Positions 49,385 through 59,974 of a DNA stretch of 64,000 nt are shown piece by piece (position 1 is the first letter of the stretch; each line of letters starts with the position of its first letter). The stretch covers positions 85,398,655-85,462,654 of the forward strand of contig NC_060068.1 in NCBI RefSeq assembly GCF_922984935.1, in the 5' to 3' direction. The notes beneath the pieces are model-generated. The model was not told the DNA's origin. It saw only the letters and a list, made by a program, of their open reading frames with translations, and did no database searches. The stretch comes from Meles meles. Its lineage: Eukaryota > Chordata > Mammalia > Carnivora > Mustelidae. Made by a program: the position numbers and the translations under genes.

Positions 49385-50500
49385 TTTGATTTTATAAAAA
49401 AATTCGTTTTTTAATTGCATACTTATATCTCGATCTTTTTTCCCAAAAAACAGGTGCAGCTCTCTCCCGAGGAGAATGGTATTTTGATGCGCCATGGTCA
49501 ACATGAACAAAATTTCATCTTTTCTTCATGAACAGTTGGTTGGGTGGCATAATCGCCTGCATTTCCCCTTGTTGCACGTGACTCATGCTTAAATAACCAG
49601 CCGTGTGTTTCAAGGGAATAATCAGTTTGAATAACTCAGCAGTGGAAATGTGAGTAATTAAAAGAAACTCAGTTACATGTAGTAAAGAAAAGTCAATCTG
49701 TGAAAATTTCAACTCAGCCCATTTGTATATTATATCTTTCTTAGTATAAAGTATGTTAAGGTTTTTATTAATGCCTTTAAAAATAAATGGTAAATTTTTT
49801 TAACCTTGACTATAGGAGTAATTTTCTTTAGAATATATATGGTGAGGTAAATCTGTATAAAAATGTAGGAAGAGAACTTCTCATACTTACTTAGATAAAA
49901 GGCAGTAGGGTAAACATACAGCAGTTGTAAAGCCATGTTGTTGATAATTCAAGTTTAGGAAACAAAGCTTATGTGAATCTGAGTGTCATGGCACTGGACC
50001 GAGCCAGTCAGGGACCATGGCTCTGTTCCACTTCTTGGAAGTCATACTGTCATTCTCCTCTCCATACTTTGTCTTATCTGCCTGCCTCTCTGTCTTCTGG
50101 CCTCCTTCAGATTTTCCTCATGAACACTGCCTCACATGGCCGCCCGTGCTTTTGTGCTTTCACCACTGCCTTGCATTACCACCTGCTATCCCTTTGACTG
50201 TATCTCTCTCCATTCAAATTCTCAGGAGAGGTAGAGAATCCTATTGTTTCATTTGATTCTAATGATTGGTATCCATGCGCCTGGGATGCTCCCTAGCCTT
50301 TTTAGCTATGGAAGAAGAGGTTAATATAAAAAGTTCTGTTTCTTTCAGAAGTTTCGCCTGGACAAACTAAAGGTATGTAACGTATTTGTAGCAGCCCAGT
50401 ACATATTTGTGGAGTGTGTAAAGGCACCAGATGGTAATACAGGCTGTAGACAAAAATGAAGCAGGGGAAGGGATTGGACAGGGGTTGCAATTGGAGTATG
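49385..50500. other. Intergenic, SINE-free 1.1 kb
   Basis: AT-rich left half; CT-rich 50010-50230 (CTTCTTGGAAGTCATACTGT to CACCACTGCCTTGCATTACC) resembles an ancient conserved L2/MER-type repeat. No gene supported. Confidence 0.35.
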
Positions 50501-50503
50501 GAT

Positions 50504-50692
50504 GCTTTTTTTTTTTTAAGATTTATTTATTTATTTGACAGAGATCACAAGTAGTCAGGCAGGCAGAGGTGGAGGGGAAATCAGGCTCCCTACTGAGCAG
50601 AGAGCCCGATGCGGGGCTCGATCCCAGGACCCTGAGATCACGACCTGAACCGAAGCTAGAGGCTTTAACCCACTGAGCCATCCAGGCGTCCC
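50504..50692 (-). mobile_element. CAN-SINE
   Basis: Duplication GTGGATGCTTTTTT / ATGGATGCTTTTTT at 50498 and 50693. Confidence 0.95.
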
Positions 50693-50721
50693 GTGGATGC
50701 TTTTTTAAAAAGAATGGTCAA

Positions 50722-50822
50722 GGGGGCACCTGGCTGACTCGGTTGGGAGAGCATGTGACTCTTGCTCTTGGGGTTGTAAGTTCAAGCCCCATGTTGGTTG
50801 TAGAGATTATTAAAAAGTTAAA
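50722..50822 (+). mobile_element. Old tRNA-Lys SINE
   Basis: GGGGCACCTGGCTGACTCGG, GTTCAAGCCCCATGTTGGTT, TAGAGATTATTAAAAAGTTA. Confidence 0.88.
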
Positions 50823-50828
50823 AAGAGG

Positions 50829-51270
50829 GGGGGCGCCTGGGTGGCTCAGTGGGTTAGGGTCTCTGCTTTCAGCTCAGGTCATGATCCCAGGGTTCTGGGA
50901 TCGAGCCCCACATCGGGCTCTCTGTTCAGCGGGGAGCCTGCTTCCTCCTCTCTCTCTCTGCCTGCCTCTCTGCCTACTTGTGATCTCTGTCTGTCAAATA
51001 AATGGATAAAATCTTTAAAAAAAAAAAAAAAAGTTAAAAAGAGGGGTGCCTGAGTGGCTCAGTGGGTTAAGCCTCTGCCTTTGGCTCAGGTCATGGTTTC
51101 ACGGTCCTGGGATCGAGCCCTGCGTCGGGCTCTCCTGCTCAGCGGGGAGCCTGCTTTCCCCCCTGTCTTGTCTCTCTACCTGCCTCTCTACTTGTGATCT
51201 CTGTCTGTCAAATAAATAAATAAAACCTTTTAAAAATAAATAAAAATTAAAAAATAAAAGTTAAAAAGAA
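50829..51270 (+). mobile_element. Two tandem CAN-SINEs
   Basis: Copies 50829-51030 and 51046-51265; the segment AAAAGTTAAAAAGAGG repeats before, between and after them as stacked target duplications. Confidence 0.94.
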
Positions 51271-52620
51271 TGGTCAGGGAACTGAGGTGACATCTGAGCA
51301 CAGATGCAAAGGAAATGAGAGCCATTCACGGAAGTAGAGAGAGAACCTCCGGGGCAAAGGAAATGACAAGTGCAAAGGCCCTAAGAGTGAATTTGGCATG
51401 TTCAGGGAATGGCAAAGAAACCAGTGTGGCTGGAATGGAAGGGAACAAGGAGGAGAGATTAAAGAGATGGAGGTAAAAGAGGTAGCCAGGGGTCAGGTCA
51501 CATGTAGGCCACTGTAAGGTCTTCTGCATTTATTTTCATCTGGGATCCATTGAAAGGTTTTGAACCAAAGATATAGCATTATCTGATTTTTTTTTTTAAG
51601 ATTTTTATTTATTTATTTGACAGAGAGAGATCACAAGTAGGCAGATAGGCAGGCAGAGAGAGTGAGAGGAAAGCAGGCTCCCTTCAGAGCAGAGAGCCGG
51701 ACGCGGGACTCGATCCCAGGACCCTGAGATCATGACCCGAGCCGAAGGCAGCGGCTTAAACCACTGAGCCACCCAGGCGCCCCAGCATTATCTGATTTAT
51801 TGAAAGTGTCTTATGACTGTTGTGTTTGTGTTGAAAATAGACCATAAGACCCAAGGGAGGCAGTAGGCTGCTGAGTGGTTAGGACCAGTGGTTAGTAGTG
51901 GTTGGACCTGAGTGTAATTTTAAAGTAGAGCTCAGCCTTTGCCTATAGACTGATTGCATGTGGAGTATGAAAGAGAAATCAAAGATGACTTGGGCCTTAG
52001 CAAGTAGAACAAAGGTGGAACTTACTGACATAGAGAAGTTGGCATGAAGAGTACTTGAGGGAAAGGAAAGATAGGAGTTGGGTTTAGACATAGCTCATAT
52101 TAAGAGGAATTAGATGTGAGTCAGGAGTTCAGAGGAGAGATCTGGGCTAGAAATGAAAATGTAGAAGTTCACATAGGCTTGGAATTTCAAGCTGTTCAAC
52201 AGGACCAGAAATCCAAGCAAGTGCATTTACATAGAGATGTCCGAGAACTCCAGACTACCCCTAGTGTTTAGACGTCAGGTATGAGAAGCAGTAAAGGAGA
52301 CTGAGGGAACTCTCAGTGAGTTAGAACAAACCCAGAAGAGGCCCTAGAAGGCAAATGAGGCATTTGAGGAGGGAGTGATGGGCCACATCAGAGTTACTGC
52401 TGGGTTAGATGATGTTAACAAGTAAAGTAGGATGAGGTTTGAGAAGTAAGTGCTCATTGAATTGAGCAATGTAGAGATCACTGGTGACCTTCGTAGGAGC
52501 TGTTTTGGTGGAATGGAGAAGACAAAAAGCCTTGTGGGAGAGAATGTAAGAACAATTGAATATTGCACCATTTAAACAACTCTTCCAAGGAATTTTGCAT
52601 TTCTGAATTTGTTATATTTG
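51270..52620 (+). repeat. Long ancient mammalian interspersed repeat
   Basis: Phrases such as AAGTGCAAAGGCCCTAAGAG, CCAGTGTGGCTGGAATGGAA, CATGTAGGCCACTGTAAGGT and TGGTGACCTTCGTAGGAGCT follow, in order, a well-known 1.2-kb ancient repeat. I cannot give its database name with confidence. A SINE splits it at 51590-51783. Confidence 0.6.
51590..51783 (-). mobile_element. CAN-SINE
   Basis: Duplication AGCATTATCTGATTT at 51575-51589 and 51784-51798. Confidence 0.96.
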
Positions 52621-52685
52621 TGTATCAGTAAAATCATATATAACTTTGAAGGTTTTTTTTGCGAATCTTAGTTCATTTGTGTACG

Positions 52686-52692
<7 letters not shown>

Positions 52693-52716
<24 letters not shown>

Positions 52717-52894
52717 TATTTATTTATTTGGCAGAGAGAGATCACAAGTTGGCAGAGAGGCAGGCAGAGAGAGAGAGAGGGAAGCAGGCTCCCCGCCGAG
52801 CAGAGAGCCCGATGCGGGACTCGATCCCAGGACCCTGAGATCACGACCCGAGCCGAAGGCAGCGGCCCAACCCACTGAGCCACCCAGGCGCCCC
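52693..52894 (-). mobile_element. Young CAN-SINE
   Basis: Duplication TGTGTACGTTTTTTT at 52678-52692 and 52895-52909; 28-base T-run. Confidence 0.96.
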
Positions 52895-53189
52895 TGTGTA
52901 CGTTTTTTTGAATGTGTCAGTTGTTTACATGAAATTTCTTACTGTGAGTCCTGGTAAAAATCTGAAAAATACGAAGTTAGAACAAGAAGATGTAGGTATT
53001 GTTGGATAAGAGGTTGAGGATGGTAGGGGATATTTCTCATGGGTGTAGAGTGGAAGGATTTAGGGTGTTGCAGAGGGTTAAATAGGTGATCTGAAAGGGA
53101 GAAGTTTAGAAACAAAAGGGTGAGGGTTGGCCTAGGTGGCCTGTATACTAGAATAAAACAGGACCATAATCTTACAGTCTAAAAGTACT

Positions 53190-53345
53190 TTGTCACAGAA
53201 GTATTCCATTGTCTGTAAAGGGTGAGAATTATTTTAGCTTTGCAGGCTAGTCACATATTTTTTAAACTTTTAAAAATGTAAAAAAGAGTCTTAGTTCCAA
53301 GCCTATGTAGTTTCAGGCCACACTTTGAGGGCCCCTGCTTTACAC
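53190..53345 (+). mobile_element. hAT-Charlie-like remnant
   Basis: TCTGTAAAGGGTGAGAATTA, TTTAGCTTTGCAGGCTAGTC and CCACACTTTGAGGGCCCCTG match the typical 3' end of hAT-Charlie type repeats. Confidence 0.55.
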
Positions 53346-53413
53346 CAGATGCCCTTGCTGGCTTTGAAGAGATCATTTATGTGGCGTTCTCTTCGTTTTT
53401 AAAATACCATTTT

Positions 53414-53765
53414 TCGGGATACCTGGGTGGCTCAGTCGTTGAGTATGTGCCTTCAGCTCAAGTCATGATCCCAGGGTCCTGGATTCGAGCCCCGCATTGG
53501 GCTCCCTGCTTGTCAGGAAGCGTGCTTCTCCCTGCTAGTGTCTTCCCTCTCTTGCTGTGTCTCTCTCTGTGAAAAATTTGAAAAATCTTTGATTTAAAAA
53601 AATATATACCATTTTTAAGGACACCTGGGTGGCTCCATTGGTTAAGCGTCTGCCTTTGGCTCAGGTCATCTCCCCATGCTTGCCTCTCCCCCTACTTGTG
53701 CTCTTTCTCTGACAAAATCTTCAAAAATTTTTTAAATTAAAAATTTTTTAAATTTAATAAAATCT
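53414..53765 (+). mobile_element. Two CAN-SINEs
   Basis: Copies 53414-53600 and 53630-53765 (the latter lacks its middle). ATACCATTTTT repeats on both sides of the first. Confidence 0.9.
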
Positions 53766-53775
53766 GTTTTTAATT

Positions 53776-53977
53776 ATTTTTTTTTTTTTAAAAGATTTTA
53801 TTTATTTATTTGACAGAGAGAGGTCACAAGTAGATAGAGAGGCAGGTAGAGAGAGAGAGAGGGAAGCAGGCTCCCTGCTGAGCAGAGAGCCCGATGCGGG
53901 ACTCGATCCCAGGACCCCGAGATCATGACCTGAGCCGAAGGCAGCGGCTTGAACCACTGAGCCACCCAGGCGCCCCT
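53776..53977 (-). mobile_element. Young CAN-SINE
   Basis: TAATTATTT flanks at 53770 and 53977. Confidence 0.94.
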
Positions 53978-53984
53978 AATTATT

Positions 53985-54345
53985 TATTTATTTGACAGAG
54001 AGAGAGAGATCACAAGTAGGAAGAGACCCAGGCAGAGCCAAGCAGAAAGCCCAATGCAGGGACGCCTGGGTGGCTCAGTTGGTTGGACGACTGCCTTCGG
54101 CTCAGGTCATGATCCCAGAGTCCCGGGATCGAGTCCCGCATCGGGCTCCCAGCTCCACAGGGAGTCTGCTTCTCTCTCTGACCTTCTCGTCGCTCATGCT
54201 CTCTCTCACTGTCTCTCTCAAATAAATAAATAAAATATTAAAAAAAAAAAAAGAAAGCCCAATGCAGGGCCCGATCCTCGGACCCTGAGATCACGACCTG
54301 AGTGGAAGGCAGAGGCTTATTAACCCACTGAGCCACCCAGGTGAC
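53985..54345 (-). mobile_element. CAN-SINE split by a plus-strand SINE
   Basis: Tail half 53985-54061, head half 54252-54345. Confidence 0.93.
54062..54251 (+). mobile_element. CAN-SINE nested in a SINE
   Basis: Perfect 18-base duplication AGAAAGCCCAATGCAGGG at 54044-54061 and 54252-54269. The nested copy is of an older arctoid-type sequence (GACCTTCTCGTCGCTCATGC). Confidence 0.95.
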
Positions 54346-54364
54346 CCAAAATTTAACAAAATCT

Positions 54365-54565
54365 TAATTTTTTTTTTTTTTAAAGATTTTTATTTATTTG
54401 ACAGAGAGAGAGATCACAAGTAGGTAGAGAGGCAGGCAGAGAGAGAGGAGGAAGCAGGCTCCCTGCGGAGCAGAGAGCCCGATGCGGGGCTCGATCCCAG
54501 GACCCTGAGATCATGACCTGAGCCGAAGGCAGCGGCTTAATCCACTGAGCCACCCAGGCGCCCCC
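54365..54565 (-). mobile_element. Young CAN-SINE
   Basis: AAAATCTTAATTTTT at 54357 and 54566. Confidence 0.95.
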
Positions 54566-54596
54566 AAAATCTTAATTTTTAAAAAAAATCATGTGT

Positions 54597-54785
54597 CAGG
54601 GGGCACCTGGGTGGTTTAGTAGGTTGAAGCCTCTGCTTTTGGCTCCGGTCGTGATCCCAGGGTTCTGGGATCAAGCCCCACATCAGGCTCCCTTCTTAGC
54701 AGGGAGCCTGCTTCCTCCTCTCTCTCTGCCTGCCTCTCTGCCTACTTGTGATCTCTGTCAAATAAATAAAAATCTTTTGAAAAAA
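54597..54785 (+). mobile_element. CAN-SINE
   Basis: AAAATCATxTGTCAG at 54585 and 54784 is the target duplication. Confidence 0.94.
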
Positions 54786-54789
54786 ATCA

Positions 54790-54953
54790 TTTGTCAGACA
54801 GCAAGTGAGGGAACACAAGCAGGGGTAGCTGGAGAGGGAGAAGCAGGCCCCCCACTGAGCCGGGAGCCCAATGTGGGGCTCGATCCCACGATGCCAGGAT
54901 CATGACCCAAGCTGAAAACAGACACTTAACCAACTGAGCCACCCAGGTGTCCC
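54790..54953 (-). mobile_element. Old CAN-SINE, tail missing
   Basis: AGACAGCAAGTGAGGGAACA to AACTGAGCCACCCAGGTGTC. Confidence 0.88.
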
Positions 54954-54954
54954 T

Positions 54955-55150
54955 GACATACCATTTTTAATAGTACAGGCACATGGTAGAGAACTCAAAT
55001 AGTACAAAAGATATGCAAGAGAAAAGAATCAAACCCCCCCTTCTCCTATCCCCTAGCTGTCCTGGTCCCCTCCTTAAAATCAACTACTACCCTGTTTCTT
55101 GTATATCATGTAAGACGTTTTATAACCATGCATGTGCATGTATCCTGTCA
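54955..55150 (-). mobile_element. Old L1 3' fragment
   Basis: CAAATAGTACAAAAGATATG, the C-rich run near 55035-55060 and TAAAATCAACTACTACCCTG resemble the complement of L1M 3' ends. Assignment is by eye. Confidence 0.5.
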
Positions 55151-55179
55151 ATCTTTAAAAAAAAAAAAAAAAAAAAAAC

Positions 55180-55370
55180 CTGGGGCGCCTGGGTGGCTCA
55201 GTGGGTTAAAGCCTCTGCCTTCAGCTCAGGTCATGATCCCAGTCCTGGGATCGAGTCCCACATCGGACTCTCTGCTCAGCAGGGAACCTGCTTCTCCATC
55301 TCTCTCTGCCTACTTGTGATCTCTGTCAAGTAAATTTTTAAAAATCTTTAAAAAAAAAAAAAAAAAAACC
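55180..55370 (+). mobile_element. CAN-SINE
   Basis: Inserted in an A-run (AAAAAAAAACCT on both sides). Confidence 0.94.
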
Positions 55371-55374
55371 TAAT

Positions 55375-55858
55375 TAGGTTCTTTTTGCTTTAAGTCTAAA
55401 TTATTAAATTTAATAAAAATTTAATATTAAATTTAATATTTAATAATAATTTAATAATACAACTATTAAGTTCTATCAGTTACCACCTTGTTGCTTCTCA
55501 TGTCCAAATCCAGCCTTCTCTGCAGTAATGGATCCAGACTCTGTACAAAGACCTGGGCTCTCAGCAGAGTATAAAGCTCAGTCACTAGAGGGTGGTGGTG
55601 GAACACTTCTTTTCCCCTCAAAACACTTCCAGTCCTCCTTCCAGTGTGCCCCTAACAGCTCCCTGCCCAGGTGATTTTTCTATCGCTGCCTGCTGGCAGG
55701 CACAGCACCACCACAAGAATGGCGCCCTCTGGTACCCCCAAGGTATGTTCTTAGCAAGCTCACACCTTGGGCTACATTTCCACAGCTTCAGCCCACCTCC
55801 AGGGATGTGCCCTCTCCACTGAGTGCTGAATCTTAGAAATTCAGTTTTGTACTTGGTG
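55375..55858. other. Sequence below the NAIP 3'UTR
   Basis: A TTAATATTAAATTTAATA low-complexity run (55395-55465), then unique-looking sequence (55480-55850) with GTGGTGGTGGAACACTTC. No gene recognised. Confidence 0.35.
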
Positions 55859-55859
55859 C

Positions 55860-56648
55860 TGATACAGGAAATGTTGAATCAAAAGCCTCCAAGAGCTTTT
55901 TTTCCTTAAAGCCTTCTACTACCAAACAGTTGCTACAAGTCATTCAGGAGTATCTCTTGGCCCACAAAAGATACATCTGGATCCTGTGTTAAAGTCTTGT
56001 TTCATTTAGTTAGAAAATGGATTCAGTCTTGAAATTCATCACTTTACCTGTAACTTGAATACTTCTTCCATACTTGGCTTAAAGGACAGATCAGTGTACC
56101 TCACTCCACTCCCATGGCTGTTTTTGATCCGCCTTACCACGCTTAACCTGAAAATCAGATGCTGATCTGGATAATGGAGGGTTAGGTGTATAAAACTGAT
56201 TGAAGGGGCGCCTGGGTGGCTCAACGTGTTAAAGCCTCTGCCTTCTGCTCAGATCATGATCCCAGAGTCCTGGGATCAAGCCCCGCATTGGGCTCTCTGC
56301 TCAGCAGGGAGCCTGCATCCCCCGCACCCACCACCTGCCTCTCTGCCTACTTGTGATCTCTGTCTGTCAAATAAATAAAATCTTTAAAAAAAATAAAAAT
56401 AAAAATAATAAAACGGGTTGAAGGACTGATCTTTTAGTTGGGGAAGATCATTCAGGAACTGCAAAGGTACTGGTAATCTGTTTCTTAAGCTCACTGATGG
56501 ACAAGCAGTGTTCATTTGTGTGTTTGTTTTTTTAACATGCCTATTATTAGTACCCTTTCAGTATTTAATGCAATGTTTAATAAAGTGTTTTGGATCAGGT
56601 TTTTAGAACTGACAAAAATTTAACTGTTTTCAGCTAATTCTTCTGTAG
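55860..56648 (-). pseudogene. NAIP: NAIP 3'UTR remnant
   Basis: Downstream of the dead coding end the minus strand still resembles the human NAIP 3'UTR as I recall it: TTTATTAAACATTGCATT, AGCTTAAGAAACAGATTACC, AACCCTCCATTATCCA, TATGGAAGAAGTATTCAA and TTTAACACAGGATCCA then GGGCCAAGAGAT. A plus-strand SINE (56207-56409, duplicated site AAAAC..TTGAAGG) interrupts it. Confidence 0.75.
56207..56409 (+). mobile_element. CAN-SINE inside the NAIP 3'UTR remnant
   Basis: Diverged 15-base duplication AAAACTGATTGAAGG (56192-56206) / AAAACGGGTTGAAGG (56410-56424). Confidence 0.92.
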
Positions 56649-57058
56649 CTAAATGTTATATTTCTGAGTGACTGGCGAGAATGGCAGCATCCATTTCAGT
56701 AAATACTTACGTGCTGAGATCAAGGAGGTCTTTTCTTTCATGGCGGTAAACAGTGTGATCCCTTCTGCATCCAGGAGGCAACCTAATATGTGAAGGGGAT
56801 GAGGCTTGGCAGTCACCACACACACTGACTCAAAGATTTAATGGTTGTGGCCTGAGTTCTCATACGGTCAGTGAAATGCCTGGAAATAGTCAACTCTTTC
56901 AAGTGTGGCATGCTGTCCAGTGCTTGAAAGAAATTTCTGTATCCTTCCTCTGTAATCTTGTGACTAACTGAAAGATTTAAGTTCTCGGGTTTCTGGAAAC
57001 CTCCACTGGTTGCTACCTTGGTTATAAAAGCCAAGTATTTGCAAAAACAGAATCATAA
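56649..57058 (-). pseudogene. NAIP: NAIP terminal LRR and C-terminal exon remnant
   Basis: The minus strand encodes AFITKVATSGGFQKPENLNL, SVSHKITEEGYRNFFQALDS and MPHLKELTISRHFTDRMRTQ, ending SLSQCVW, very close to human NAIP. Lesions are a frameshift near 57036-57054, TGA at 56813-56815, TAG at 56783-56785 and a frame change there. After that, GCLLDAEGITLFTAMKEKTS and KYLLKWMLPFSPVTQK continue to TAG at 56649-56651. Human ends KYLTILQKWILPFSPIIQK, so three residues are lost near the end. Confidence 0.93.
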
Positions 57059-57339
57059 GGACTTCATGTCAATGTGGTAGATTAGGTTATTTGTACCAAC
57101 CTCCTTCCCACAACCACCATCACCACTGAAAGTAGAAAATGCCCAGTTTTAGCTGCTTAAAAATCCCAAACCACTAACAGTAACAAACTACCTGGCCAAA
57201 ACCCAAGGAAAAGGCAGAAACCAGAGAAGTTGAGACCACAGCACCAAAGCTACTCTTCCATGAGGGTTTGGCCATTCTGTGCTAATTTGAGTTTCTCTTG
57301 TGGTCTCACAGGACATCACTTGATCCCTAGAAAGTTTCT

Positions 57340-57569
57340 GCTTCTTTTTTTTTTTTTTTTTAAATGAGAGAATCAGCAATTTTTTTTTTTTATTTGTTTA
57401 TTTGACAGACAGAGATCACAGATAGGCAGAGAGGCAGCCAGAGAGAGAGGAAGGGAAGCAGGCTCCCTGCTGAGCAGAAAGCCTGATGCGGGGCTCAATC
57501 CTAGGACCTTGGGATCATGACCTGAGCCGAAGGCAGAGGCTTTAACCCACTGAGCCAACCAGGCGCCCC
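57340..57569 (-). mobile_element. CAN-SINE with double T-run
   Basis: GAAAGTTTCTGCTTCT at 57329-57344 and 57569-57584 is the target duplication; AAATGAGAGAATCAGC separates the two T-runs of the tail. Confidence 0.95.
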
Positions 57570-57589
57570 GAAAGTTTCTGCTTCTAAAG

Positions 57590-58185
57590 CCTTACACCTG
57601 GTAATGTTTTCAATACTTTCTAGCATCCACTGGTGTATGAAGCTTATCTTTTACTTTGTGTCCAGTTCTTGTATCAGCCTTTCCTCCAGAGACTCTAGTT
57701 CCTTTTAGGGAGGTGTTCCTTTTAGTATTCAGGCGTGAAGCTCTGGTGTGTGGGGTGTTCATTACGACTAGGTCGCTTTCTAATCTTTGTTGACTGAGCT
57801 ATGTATATGTGTGTGTGTAGAGATATATAGCTCACCGTATCCATGTGTATCGTAGACTCACATACATATAGAGGTTAAAAACTTTTAAGTCCACCACAGT
57901 ATTCCCAAATCTAATTTAACACCTTAGAGTTCTTCACAGCCTCTCCCTTCAGTACTTCCAAATTCCTTCTGCAACAATGAGGAAACTTGGTTCTCATTCT
58001 ACTTAATGTGTTATTTACTTGGCTTGTTGTGTATGCCACTCACCTCCTCAGCCCCTGGATCTTGCCTCCCCAGCCTTCCTGCTCCTCCCCCAGCCATGTG
58101 CTGCCTGCAAAGGAAGTAAACAGAAGGGAAGAGCAAGACATCGAGGTGATCAAGAAGCAGGCCAATGTTTAAGAAGCACTACTGC
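57590..58185. other. NAIP pseudogene intron region
   Basis: Between the terminal exon and the next LRR remnant. No SINE; a GTGTGTGTG run at 57808-57818 and CT/CC-rich 58030-58100. No exon recognised. Confidence 0.4.
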
Positions 58186-58187
58186 TC

Positions 58188-58375
58188 TTGGGGCTCCTGG
58201 GTGGCTCAGTTGGTTGAGCGACTGCCTTCAGCTCAGGTCACGATCCTGGAGTCCCAGGATCCAGTGCCGCATCCGGCTCCCAGCTCACAGGGAGTCTGCT
58301 TCTCCCTCTGACCTTCTCCTCTCTCATGTTCTCTCTCACTGTCTCTCTCTCAAATAAATATTTAAAAAAAAAAAA
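58188..58375 (+). mobile_element. CAN-SINE
   Basis: Duplication AAGAAGCACTACTGCTCTT at 58169 and 58376; old arctoid-type body. Confidence 0.95.
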
Positions 58376-58379
58376 GAAG

Positions 58380-58840
58380 AAGCACTACTGCTCTTATCTC
58401 CGTATCTCCACTGACTCCTATTCTCCTGTGTTTTTAAAACAAAACAAAATCCAAAAAAAACCACACAGGCCCAAAATGGAGTTCCTTCTGTTCATGCCCC
58501 ATATCATTAAACTAAGGTTTAATTTTTAGTATGAGCTCTCCCAGAAACAGAATCTTCAACCAACCAAGCAGGAATCACCTGATCAACATTAGTTAGGTCA
58601 ACTGCCCAACAGACCTCTGCCATCCCCACTAAAGGAAAATAACCTTAACAGTAACCAACTCACCTGCTTTTTCATCTACTATAACCTTCTCGTTCCTGCT
58701 CCTGTATACCTGTAAAGAAATCTTTCATTTTATACAGCTTCTCAGAGCTCCTTTCTAGGTCCTTCATTCACTGGATACTACCTGATTCTAATCCATTTTT
58801 GTTCAAATGAGCTCTCAAAATTTTTAATATGCCCTGGTTT
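58380..58840. other. NAIP pseudogene intron region
   Basis: CA/CT-rich unique sequence; no exon or named repeat seen. Confidence 0.35.
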
Positions 58841-58844
58841 ATCT

Positions 58845-59040
58845 TTTTTTTTTAAGATTTTATTTATGTACTTGACAGAAAGATAGCACAAGAAGGAGAA
58901 GCAGCAGGCAGAGGGACAGGGAGAAGCAAGCTCCACTTTGAGCAGGGAGCCCAATGTGGGGGCTCAATCCCAGGACCCCGGGATCATGATGTGAGCTGAA
59001 GGCAGATGCTTAACAACTGAGCCACCCAGGCACCCTAATA
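58845..59040 (-). mobile_element. CAN-SINE, older
   Basis: Body GAAAGATAGCACAAGAAGGA; flanks AATATGCCCTGGTTTATCTT / AATATACCTTAGTTTACCTT, a diverged 20-base duplication. Confidence 0.92.
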
Positions 59041-59071
59041 TACCTTAGTTTACCTTTTAACACCTATTAGA

Positions 59072-59357
59072 GGGGCTCCTGGGTGGCTCAGTTGTTAAGC
59101 ATCTGTCTTTGGCTCAGGTCATGAGCCCAGGGTCCTGGAATCGAGCCTCACATCGGGCTCCCTGTTCAGCGGGAAGCCTGCTTCTCCTTCTTCCACTCCC
59201 CCTGCTTGTGTTCCCTCTCTCGCTGTGTCTCTCTCTGTCAAATAAACAAAATCTTGGTAATCTGTTTCTTAAGCTCACTGATGGACAAGCAGTAATTCAG
59301 TGAGAAGTGAAGAAAGTGATTCAGTGAAAATAACTTCAGTGTAATATAAAAAAAACC
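59072..59357 (+). mobile_element. CAN-SINE with a non-SINE 3' tail containing a NAIP 3'UTR segment
   Basis: A plus-strand SINE (59072-59253) ends AAATAAACAAAATC. It continues into 39 bases (59255-59293) identical to 56471-56509, then about 50 bases of unknown sequence and an A-run. An 11-base duplication, CACCTATTAGA (59061-59071, 59358-59368), frames the whole unit, so the tail was inserted together with the SINE. Confidence 0.85.
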
Positions 59358-59420
59358 CACCTATTAGAATTCTTCTGTGAGTACACATTCCTTTTGTAAC
59401 CATTAAAAAACTGAAGTATT

Positions 59421-59622
59421 GGGGCACCTGGGTGGCTCAGTGGGTTAAGCCTCTGCCTTCAGCTCAGGTCATGATCTCAGGGTCCTGGGATCGAGCCCCA
59501 CATCGGGCTCTCTGCTCAGTGGGGAGCCTGCTTCCTCCTCTCTCTCTGCCTGCCTCTCTGCTTACTCGTGATCTCTCTCTGTCAAATAAATAAATAAATC
59601 TTTAAAAAAAAAAAACTGAAGT
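59421..59622 (+). mobile_element. Young CAN-SINE
   Basis: Duplication AAAACTGAAGTATT at 59407 and 59613. Confidence 0.96.
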
Positions 59623-59705
59623 ATTTAGGCAATTTCTATAATTATCATTTTGTTAATTCCGATTTCACATACTAAGTTCTCTTAAAAGATAGCTTTATCT
59701 ATATG

Positions 59706-59885
59706 GGGTGCATGGTGGCTCAGTCGGTTAAGCATTTGCCTTCGGCTCAGGTCATGATCCTGTGGTCCTGGGATCGAGCCCCACATGAGATTCTCTGCTA
59801 AGTGGGGTCCTGCTTCTCCTCCCTCCTGCTCTCCCTGTATGTACTCTCTTTGTCAGATCAATAAAATCTTTAAAAAAAAAAAAAA
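59706..59885 (+). mobile_element. CAN-SINE
   Basis: ATAGCTTTATCTATAT at left and ATAGTTTTACCTATAT at right. Confidence 0.93.
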
Positions 59886-59974
59886 ATAGTTTTACCTATA
59901 TCCCAAAAACTTTTGAAATAACGGGGATTAAGTATTTCTGGAATGGGTCACATAAAATTACATCAGGTTGTAAA

